Shown one piece after another: positions 9,203 to 16,286 of a DNA stretch of 64,000 nt (position 1 is the stretch's first letter; each line of letters starts with the position of its first letter). The DNA is from Bacillota bacterium (GTDB lineage Bacteria; Bacillota; Clostridia; Lachnospirales; Lachnospiraceae). The notes under the pieces were generated by a model, which was given only the letters and a program-made list of their open reading frames with translations, was not told the origin of the DNA and searched no databases. The translations under genes and the position numbers were made by a program. The stretch is taken from NCBI GenBank assembly GCA_023399055.1, contig JAEWQV010000014.1, positions 248,001 through 312,000 of the forward strand, written 5' to 3'.

Positions 9203-9228
9203 TATCGTCCTCCAAAATATATTGATTT

Positions 9229-9475
9229 GGTAACTGTTCAGAGCCAAACAGCGAATAAACCAAAGGTTTTTGAGCTTGGTACAGAATAGTTACAGTTAAT
9301 TAAAATAGATGCTGTTTGCCACCTTCAATAATGGTAACGTTAAATCCAGTAAATTGTCTTCAAAACACCTATTTAATACTATAACTTTATTGAAAAAATA
9401 ATACCATTCATTTACGAATATCTAATGTTAGGTAACAGTTTAGACCCGTAAAAATTACATAGGGAACTGTTACAC
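9229..9475. repeat. Four copies of a TAAC-GTT-type inverted motif upstream of uppP
   Basis: Two inverted pairs are present. The first is GGTAACTGTTCAGAGCC at 9229-9245 against GCTTGGTACAGAATAGTTAC ending near 9293. The second is GGTAACAGTTTAGACCC at 9431-9447 against GGGAACTGTTACAC at 9462-9475. Related single motifs occur at 35320-35341, 48114-48133 and 49638-49757. Function is unknown. Besides these and the BlaI-type site, the 9203-9576 gap shows nothing else I can name. Confidence 0.6.
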
Positions 9476-9511
9476 TTTGCAAAATCTATTCGATTTATAT
9501 GTTATTTCTTA

Positions 9512-9569
9512 TTGACAGTTCCAGTCTAAACATGTTAGACTGGAACTGGTTTAAAATATTTAGACTGGA
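9512..9569 (+). promoter_or_regulatory. BlaI-type operator overlapping promoter and ribosome binding site
   Basis: A 13-bp perfect dyad, AGTTCCAGTCTAA (9517-9529) and TTAGACTGGAACT (9535-9547), has a 5-base centre ACATG. TTGACA at 9512-9517 and a weaker TAGACT at 9536-9541 (18-base spacing) put it inside the promoter. A third half-site TTAGACTGGA (9560-9569), in direct orientation, runs into the GGAGG ribosome binding site. It is placed as expected for autoregulation by the BlaI-like repressor that follows. Confidence 0.8.
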
Positions 9570-9576
9570 GGTTATT

Positions 9577-9948
9577 ATGGTAGAGAATCTAACAATAGCA
9601 GAAGAGAAACTCGCAAATTTAATATGGCAGAAAGCACCGCTTACTTCACCAGAATTGGTTATGCATGCAAAAAATGAAATGGACTGGAAAAAATCTACGA
9701 CTTACACGGTACTAAAAAAGCTTTGTGACAAGGGAGTGTGCAAAAATGAAAATGCAAATATTTCGATTATGCTTACTCGTGAGGAATTAATGGCACACCA
9801 AAGTCGACGCTATGTGGAAGATACCTTCGGCGGGTCGTTACCTAAATTTATTACCTCCTTTATTGGTGGCAAAAAACTAACCTTAGAACAAGCAATGGAA
9901 CTTCGTAAGTTAATTGATGAACACGAGGAGGGCGGTGTCGATGGATAA
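9577..9948 (+). CDS. BlaI/MecI/CopY-family transcriptional repressor
   Basis: 123 residues, the usual BlaI length. The N-terminal winged helix includes AEEKLANLIWQKAPLTS and the recognition-helix region WKKSTTYTVLKKLCDKG; the C-terminal half should dimerise. Such repressors bind dyads at their own promoter and are cleaved after activation of a paired membrane M56 peptidase. Start ATG 9577 follows GGAGG; in-frame codons back to 9499 would include the operator and are rejected. Its 3' end overlaps the M56 gene by 8 bases. The inducing signal cannot be read from sequence, and no beta-lactamase gene is nearby. Confidence 0.93.
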   Translation: MVENLTIAEEKLANLIWQKAPLTSPELVMHAKNEMDWKKSTTYTVLKKLCDKGVCKNENANISIMLTREELMAHQSRRYVEDTFGGSLPKFITSFIGGKKLTLEQAMELRKLIDEHEEGGVDG

Positions 9949-12157
9949 ACTGTTTCTTACAATTTTGAATATGAGTTTGACCGGGACATTCGTTATCTTA
10001 GGAATATGTCTCGTACGATTACCACTAAAGAAAGCTCCTAAAATAATATCTTATTGTTTATGGATGGTAGCAGGGTTCCGGCTTATATTTCCGTATTCTA
10101 TTGAGAGTATTTTCAGTCTGATCCCGTTCAAAGCGCAAACAATTCCGTCAAATATTGCTCTTCAGCCCGTACCACGCATTGAAAGCGGTATCTCTCACTT
10201 AAATAGTGCTGTCAGTAGTGTCCTACCTGCCGCTACCACGCCAAATGAAGCAAATCCACTACAAATTTGGGTTACAATCGGTGGGCAGGTGTGGCTTGTT
10301 GGTGTTTTCATAATGCTTCTTTATGGAGTGACATCCTTCTTTATTCTCAAGAGAAATATGAAAGCGGCAATACATCTGGAAGAGAATATCTGTGAAGCTC
10401 AAAATATAAAATCACCATTTGTATTAGGAGTTTTTCAACCACGGATTTATCTGCCATCTGACTTATCAGTAATGGAACGAAAATATATCCTTTTACACGA
10501 ACAAATCCATATCAAGCGACGTGACCACATTGTGAAATTTATTGCTTATTTTGCAATAAGTTTACATTGGTTTAATCCACTCGCATGGGTGGCGTTTTTA
10601 CTGATGGGAGTAGATATGGAGATGTCCTGTGACGAACGTGTGTTAAAAGAGATGGGTAGTGATATAAAAAAGGATTATTCGCATTCCCTCATATCATTGG
10701 CAACTAAACGGTATTTTGTAAGCGGTAGTCCTCTGGCTTTTGGAGAAGGTGGCATAAAAGAGCGAATAAAAAATATATTGAATTTTAAAAAGAAATCACG
10801 GGTAATTATTGTCATATCTGTGTTAATAATGGCAGCTCTGAGCATCGGATTTGCTTTAAACAGGGAAGATAAAGTAGTAGAAGTATCTGAAGAGGAAGTG
10901 TACACATTTCCGACAGAGAATTTTAAGCAAATATTCTTCCAATTTAATAATACGCCATATAATCCTGAATATAATTCAATAAATGCACAGCTAATGAACA
11001 ATCAAAACTTACAGGGTTTGGTCTGTGATACTAAATTTACGCTTGTAAAGCAAATTGGTGAGGTATGGGAGAAAGTTCCGTTTGCTGATGGAGTGGAATT
11101 TGATGATAATATGATTGAAATAGAAGATGGAATGAGTTATGACTACAGCATAACACCTGAAATGTTCAATGTAAAACTTGACGAAGGTCAATACAGAATA
11201 ATCACCGATATCTATTATCAAGAAATTGAAGATGAAACACCTGTAAAGAAAACTGTTTGGGCTGAGTTTAATATTGACGAGAGTGCTCCTAAACCAGAGA
11301 TCTTAGACTTATCTATGCCAAGCGAAACACCAAAAAAAATATATACTCTGGAAAATCCAACCGAAAGACAGAAAATGGCACGTATGTGGTTTGTAAATCT
11401 GTATAGTGATGGCACGGCTTGGCTCAAAACACCCCTAATCAGCAGTTACCTATTACCGAAATGTACTTATTCTTTTGTTGAGAATGAATTGTTGATTTAT
11501 GCAAGTATTCAGACTGAAAAATCAGAAGGGTTTTTTGGAGTGAGTGACGAAAGTATCATTGCCAGATTTGAGGTTATTGATGAAAATACGATAGTATTTA
11601 AGTCTGCTAATGTGCCATTATTTGCAGACGAAGGAGCAAGGTATGTATTCGTATCTAATTCAATTACACCAATTTCCGATTTTAAATCTCGTGAATGGGT
11701 GAACTTTTATCATGATGACCAATTAACTTGGACATCCACTTACGATTTGATGCTGGATGAGTTTCCAGATGTAATGTTTAGCTGGACGGCGGGCAAGGTT
11801 ACTGCAACAGACCAGAACGGAGCGAAGGAATTGATTTTTGGTATGCCTGTTTGGAATGTCTATCTGGCCGATTTGAACGGTGACAATCTTCCAGAGTTCT
11901 GTGCAACAATCAGTTTCGGATCGGGAATGATAGATACCCGAATTATTATCTATGATTATGCTAATGATATTCAATATGAAGTTTCCGATCGTGGGATATA
12001 TGACTATGTGCTATCACTTGAAAACGAGCAGCTTGTTGTTACGCAGACAGAATATAATAACAGTGTAGTAAGAGGAGTTGGTAGTCTGGCTATTTTTGAT
12101 TTTCAACTGCACATAATTGGAATTGATCGTACTAAGCCAACTACAGAATCAGATTAA
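9941..12157 (+). CDS. BlaR1-like M56 metallopeptidase with long extracytoplasmic C-terminus
   Basis: 738 residues. The N-terminal third is an M56/BlaR1 membrane peptidase: hydrophobic segments, zinc motif HEQIH (186-190) and the downstream EMSCDE (about 227-232) that supplies the third ligand. A transmembrane segment near 288-306 leads to about 430 residues predicted outside the cell. That tail lacks the SxxK/SxN/KTG motifs of the BlaR1 penicillin sensor. It ends with a region containing LADLNGDNLPEF, reminiscent of an FG-GAP or calcium-binding loop. It presumably senses an envelope signal and triggers cleavage of the BlaI partner. Start ATG 9941 overlaps the repressor gene. Confidence 0.88.
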   Translation: MDKLFLTILNMSLTGTFVILGICLVRLPLKKAPKIISYCLWMVAGFRLIFPYSIESIFSLIPFKAQTIPSNIALQPVPRIESGISHLNSAVSSVLPAATTPNEANPLQIWVTIGGQVWLVGVFIMLLYGVTSFFILKRNMKAAIHLEENICEAQNIKSPFVLGVFQPRIYLPSDLSVMERKYILLHEQIHIKRRDHIVKFIAYFAISLHWFNPLAWVAFLLMGVDMEMSCDERVLKEMGSDIKKDYSHSLISLATKRYFVSGSPLAFGEGGIKERIKNILNFKKKSRVIIVISVLIMAALSIGFALNREDKVVEVSEEEVYTFPTENFKQIFFQFNNTPYNPEYNSINAQLMNNQNLQGLVCDTKFTLVKQIGEVWEKVPFADGVEFDDNMIEIEDGMSYDYSITPEMFNVKLDEGQYRIITDIYYQEIEDETPVKKTVWAEFNIDESAPKPEILDLSMPSETPKKIYTLENPTERQKMARMWFVNLYSDGTAWLKTPLISSYLLPKCTYSFVENELLIYASIQTEKSEGFFGVSDESIIARFEVIDENTIVFKSANVPLFADEGARYVFVSNSITPISDFKSREWVNFYHDDQLTWTSTYDLMLDEFPDVMFSWTAGKVTATDQNGAKELIFGMPVWNVYLADLNGDNLPEFCATISFGSGMIDTRIIIYDYANDIQYEVSDRGIYDYVLSLENEQLVVTQTEYNNSVVRGVGSLAIFDFQLHIIGIDRTKPTTESD

Positions 12158-12282
12158 AGCACTTTAGCAGGACAGTTTGAATAAGTGATTGGTGTTACCT
12201 TATCTTGTGTTAAAAAATATATAAAATAAGTGCAAACATAAAACTTACTTCTAAATCCTATATCTACACTTATACATTACAA

Positions 12283-12320
12283 GAGGTTGTCGCAGATGAA
12301 AACTGCAACAACCTCATTTT
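12283..12320 (+). terminator. Intrinsic terminator after the M56 gene
   Basis: GAGGTTGTCGCAG pairs with CTGCAACAACCTC around a short loop, followed by TTTT. A second small hairpin, GAACGA/TCGTTC with TTTT, lies at 12333-12350. Both lie between convergent genes and may also serve the sortase gene. Confidence 0.8.
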
Positions 12321-12375
12321 CTCGACAAGTGGAACGATTTGTCGTTCTTTTATTAATCTTAGTCAGTTGATTTTA

Positions 12376-13620
12376 TTATTTAGCAGGAGCAGTATACCAG
12401 TTAATCTCACCTGCTTCTAATGCTTCTTCAAAGGTTGCAGCAACTTCTGGTGCCTTACCGCCTTTTCGATAGTAGTAGGATTCTGGGAATAGTGGAGTTT
12501 CATTTTTGGCAGCCTTATCAACATCAACACCTGGATCTTCACCTTCACGTACCTTTCTTGCTATAATAACGGTACGATAATTGTCTAGTTCATACGAGCA
12601 GGTGGATAGGGTTAAAAGCTCATCATTTTCGTTTACGTCTACCATATCAAGATTAAGTACGGAGCGGATACGAAGTTGATATACAAAATTCAGGAATTCG
12701 GAGGAATCCTTAAATTTTGAGGTACGATACTCAAATAGAGGTTCTTTTTCGGAAGAGCCATTAGTAACAACCACCGCGAATATTTTCCATTTAGCGGTAT
12801 CATAAATGGTATCAAAGGTAATCACAGGATGTTCCTTATAGTAACTTACCTTATTATATTCCAATAAGAAGTGGAACATCTTTTCCTTAGTGGATACCAT
12901 ATTATGACCATGGATAACAAGATTTTTTGTATTATCTTCTACAGAGGATCTTGGGTCAATGTAAAGTGTACCTGCTTTACTGTAATCGCCTTTTAAATCT
13001 TTATATAAATAATAATCAGGATCATTTTTATCAGCAGCTGGTTGCATTACTACGTAATCAATGTTGGTATCTGGGATAGTGATCCAACCTTTCACATCCT
13101 CATTAGTATCCAGTAAATCCTTAAACTGAAGTAAGCGACCCTGTGAATCACGATTCGGATCAGGCGTAGGCGTAGCTTCAGCAACTGGCGTTACTGCAGC
13201 AGTCACAACAGGTGCAATAGTGGCAATAGGCGCTTCGGTAGGCTTGTGATAAAGATCTCTTGTTAACTCTATGGAATTTTTAATCCGGATTGGTTGGATA
13301 ACTACTTCATTGATAAAAAGTCCAGTAAATACAAGAAATCCGATTAAACATACAATCTGTAATATTTTGGATAGATTTTTTTTGAATTTATTTGATGAGG
13401 GTGCTGGTATATCTGCTGTCTTCGCATCATCATGTTCAATATTTTCTACTTTGTCAATTTTAATAGTTTCAGATTGGTCAATATCTATAATTTCCGCTTT
13501 GCCATTTTCTGATTTAGACGAAAGACTAGTGTCCAAATCTTGATTAGTTTCTTTGCTGTTTTCAGTTTCTAAGTCATTCCTATTGTTGTTTTCATTTTGT
13601 GAAAATTTATCTTCAGACAT
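12376..13620 (-). CDS. Class B-type sortase
   Basis: 414 residues. A cytoplasmic, charged, low-complexity N-terminus (1-80) precedes one transmembrane segment (about 84-106), a Thr/Pro-rich linker (127-155) and a sortase domain from about 165. Catalytic residues are visible: His239 in IHGHNM, Cys341 in TLSTCSYE and Arg349 in NYRTVII. This arrangement is that of SrtB-like transpeptidases, which anchor surface proteins to peptidoglycan. No sortase substrate or pilin gene lies nearby, so targets must be encoded elsewhere. The unusually long N-terminal cytoplasmic region is worth noting. An AAAAGGGGA site precedes the ATG. Confidence 0.92.
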   Translation of the reverse strand: MSEDKFSQNENNNRNDLETENSKETNQDLDTSLSSKSENGKAEIIDIDQSETIKIDKVENIEHDDAKTADIPAPSSNKFKKNLSKILQIVCLIGFLVFTGLFINEVVIQPIRIKNSIELTRDLYHKPTEAPIATIAPVVTAAVTPVAEATPTPDPNRDSQGRLLQFKDLLDTNEDVKGWITIPDTNIDYVVMQPAADKNDPDYYLYKDLKGDYSKAGTLYIDPRSSVEDNTKNLVIHGHNMVSTKEKMFHFLLEYNKVSYYKEHPVITFDTIYDTAKWKIFAVVVTNGSSEKEPLFEYRTSKFKDSSEFLNFVYQLRIRSVLNLDMVDVNENDELLTLSTCSYELDNYRTVIIARKVREGEDPGVDVDKAAKNETPLFPESYYYRKGGKAPEVAATFEEALEAGEINWYTAPAK

Positions 13621-13885
13621 TTTAAATCCCCTTTTTATTAGTTGCTCTAATCCTATTATTGTTATTCGGCAATTTCACTAAATAATTGAGTAAGGATGAA
13701 AACTTTTATTAATTAATTATACAATGAATAAAAACCATAGTAAAGTGAATTTTGTATTGCAAATTAGAGATGATTTCCGTCTTAAATTTTATTTTACATA
13801 AAATGTATTAAGCAATATTTTTCTATTATTAATATAATTTATTATTTTTCATGTATAGAATTACTTCTGAATTTGCTTAGGCATG

Positions 13886-13910
13886 AAAGTGTCAGCAAAA
13901 CTGACACTTT
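13886..13910. promoter_or_regulatory. Perfect dyad between the divergent sortase and carboxypeptidase genes
   Basis: AAAGTGTCAG and CTGACACTTT are perfect 10-base arms separated by CAAAA. The position between two divergently transcribed envelope genes suggests an operator, although a leader hairpin is also possible. The remainder of the 352-base gap is AT-rich without other clear signals. Confidence 0.5.
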
Positions 13911-13972
13911 GTTCAAATTTATATGAATATTCTGGTATTCTTACAATAAATTTAGAGTAAGGATAAGTTCAG

Positions 13973-15337
13973 GTGATTGTCTTGAAAAAAGATTATATTA
14001 AAATTGTAATATGTGTGGTTTTATTAGCCATTGCTTCCTTCTTTAGTTATAAAAGTCTGAAAGAACATTATGATTCGCTTCTTAGTTCAACAGGTCTTCA
14101 TTCTCTCCAGCTTGAGCAAAAAATGGTAGAAGAAAATGAGAAGGTTGCAAAAGAAAATGAGCAGTATAATGAATTATTAAAAGCACAGGATTATAGCAAC
14201 CAACCGGAAGGCGGAATAATGGAAGAAGATGAAACCAAGAAATCCAATCCTTCCACGGAAAGAGTCGTGATACCAAATCTAACTCTCCATGCACTTTCAT
14301 CCTTGTTGCTTGATGCAGATAATAACCGTGTTTTATATGAAGAAAACGGTTATAAGAAAATGGCTATGGCAAGTACCACGAAAATTATGACTTGCATTGT
14401 CGCACTGGAAAATGCAAAGCTGGACACCGTGGTAACCATATCCTCCTATGCGCAAACAATGCCCGATGTTCAGCTCAATGTAAAAAAAGGAGAACAGTAT
14501 TATCTCAAGGACTTATTGTATTCACTCATGCTGGAAAGTCATAATGACGTAGCTGTAGCCATAGCAGAAGCAGTGGGTGGTAGTGTGGAAGGTTTTGCGA
14601 CCATGATGAACGATAAGGCCAGAGAATTAGGCTGTGAGAATACTAATTTTGTTACACCAAACGGCCTAGATGCAGAGGGGCATTATACAACTGCCAGAGA
14701 TTTAGCTGTGATAGCAAGTTATGCCATCAAGCAAAAGACCTTTATAGCAATAACAAATACCGCCTCTCATAGTTTTCATGAGATTAATAATAAGCGAACT
14801 TTCACAGTAACGAATAAGAATAAGTTTTTATATATGATGGATGGAGCAATAGGTGTTAAGACAGGGTTTACCAATGATGCAGGTTATTGTTTTGTTGGAG
14901 CTGTAAAAAGAGAAGGGAAAACCTTGGTATCCGTCGTATTAGGCTGTGGCTGGCCGCCAAGTAAATCCTTAAAATGGAGTGATACTTCAGAATTAATGGA
15001 ATATGGAGTGGATAATTATAAAAACAAACAGATATTTGAGAAAAAAGAATTTGAACCAGTATATGTAGAAGAGGGCCAGCAGAGATTTGAAAACCTTAAA
15101 ATTGAAGGTGATCTCAAACTATTACTTCGAGAAGATGAGGATATTAAAGTAATCTATGATGTACCGGAAAAGCTTTCTGCGCCAGTTCTTGCTGATACAG
15201 CGGTAGGAAAAGCAAGTTATTATATAGAAGATCAGCTTTATAAGGAGATACCCATCTACACCACCCAAGATATCTTAAAAATAGATTTTAAATTTTGCCT
15301 CGATCAGATTTTAAAATTATGGACTAGGAAATATTAA
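13973..15337 (+). CDS. D-alanyl-D-alanine carboxypeptidase (S11, DacF-like)
   Basis: 454 residues from a GTG start; a TTG three codons later is also possible. An N-terminal membrane segment (about 10-26) is followed by a charged coiled-coil-like stretch (45-95) and the penicillin-binding S11 domain. Catalytic motifs are STTK (134-137), SHN (189-191) and KTG (296-298). It trims the terminal D-Ala from peptidoglycan stem peptides. The region after about 360 matches the beta-rich C-terminal domain of low-molecular-weight PBPs, and hydrophobic residues at the extreme C-terminus could give membrane contact. Sporulation (DacF) or vegetative (DacA) use cannot be decided from sequence. Confidence 0.93.
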   Translation: MIVLKKDYIKIVICVVLLAIASFFSYKSLKEHYDSLLSSTGLHSLQLEQKMVEENEKVAKENEQYNELLKAQDYSNQPEGGIMEEDETKKSNPSTERVVIPNLTLHALSSLLLDADNNRVLYEENGYKKMAMASTTKIMTCIVALENAKLDTVVTISSYAQTMPDVQLNVKKGEQYYLKDLLYSLMLESHNDVAVAIAEAVGGSVEGFATMMNDKARELGCENTNFVTPNGLDAEGHYTTARDLAVIASYAIKQKTFIAITNTASHSFHEINNKRTFTVTNKNKFLYMMDGAIGVKTGFTNDAGYCFVGAVKREGKTLVSVVLGCGWPPSKSLKWSDTSELMEYGVDNYKNKQIFEKKEFEPVYVEEGQQRFENLKIEGDLKLLLREDEDIKVIYDVPEKLSAPVLADTAVGKASYYIEDQLYKEIPIYTTQDILKIDFKFCLDQILKLWTRKY

Positions 15338-15449
15338 AAGGTAGGTATTTACACACAGCAATAATTTTATGCAAGGTGATTTCTTATTTATAAGTAATAA
15401 GTGGAGAATTGTATAGAATAGGTATATTTATTAGAATAATGAAAATGCT

Positions 15450-15495
15450 AAAATACAACGATAGCTGCTTTAGAGCAACCATCGTTGTATTTTTA
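15450..15495 (+). terminator. Intrinsic terminator after the carboxypeptidase gene
   Basis: AAATACAACGAT (15451-15462) pairs perfectly with ATCGTTGTATTT (15481-15492) and is followed by T residues. The rest of the 15338-15714 gap shows no gene or named site. Confidence 0.85.
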
Positions 15496-15714
15496 TGCGT
15501 TTTATACATTTAATATTAAGTTATAAGACTAGAAATATGTCATCTATTTCATTTCTAGTAATAGTTCTGCCTTGGTGAAATCGAGCTTATGGCTAAAGTT
15601 ATCAGTTTTAACATAGATTGAGATAGAAAATGACAAAATAGGACTTGATTATTTTTATGCGCGATATTATCATAAACAATGTGTGTAAATTGGAAATCAA
15701 TAATGGAGGTAATT

Positions 15715-16251
15715 ATGAAAAATAAAAAAGTATCAAAATCCTTAAGTAAAAGTTTTTTTAATAGTAGGGGAAGAATCGTTGGAACTTGTGTTGTAGCTGC
15801 AGTTATCTTTGTATTAGTTACTGTTTTAATGATTGTGGAAAGTAGTTTTGGTAGATGGACTATAAAAAACGATACGGATTATGACCTGAGCTTTATGAAG
15901 GTATCGTTTTCTGGAGTGACTTTCTTTGATGGTTTAGACACAGCTGGAATTGAAACTGAAACCATTGAAGCCAACAGCAAGTTCACTAAAAAGTTAGAAA
16001 CTTTAAATTTATTTAATACAGCTTCCAATATGAATCTTAACTTTAAATTGGAAAATACCGAAGAAATTAATACTACTGCAGGCTTTTTCAATAGTAATTT
16101 TGATGGAAATATTACAATTACCTTTGAGCCAACAGAGGATCCTAACCTTTTAACCATGAAGATCAAAGCATCTAACGGAATATTTAAATCTACAGCTGTA
16201 GATTGTAACGAAGAGTATACAATTGATATCAGCGAAAGCGCAGTTTATTAA
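15715..16251 (+). CDS. Uncharacterised single-pass membrane protein
   Basis: 178 residues, not recognised. A basic N-terminus (MKNKKVSKSLSKS) is followed by one hydrophobic segment at about 20-45, then a region predicted outside the membrane and rich in Thr, Asn and Phe, with alternating polarity suggesting beta structure. The start at 15715 is set by TGGAGGT at 15704-15710; the frame is open back to 15679. It stands alone between a terminator upstream and the aconitase-like gene 35 bases downstream, so it may be cotranscribed with the latter. No functional motif is visible. Confidence 0.7.
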   Translation: MKNKKVSKSLSKSFFNSRGRIVGTCVVAAVIFVLVTVLMIVESSFGRWTIKNDTDYDLSFMKVSFSGVTFFDGLDTAGIETETIEANSKFTKKLETLNLFNTASNMNLNFKLENTEEINTTAGFFNSNFDGNITITFEPTEDPNLLTMKIKASNGIFKSTAVDCNEEYTIDISESAVY

Positions 16252-16286
16252 TACGAGATGCACTACTTGGATAGATGGAGGACCAA

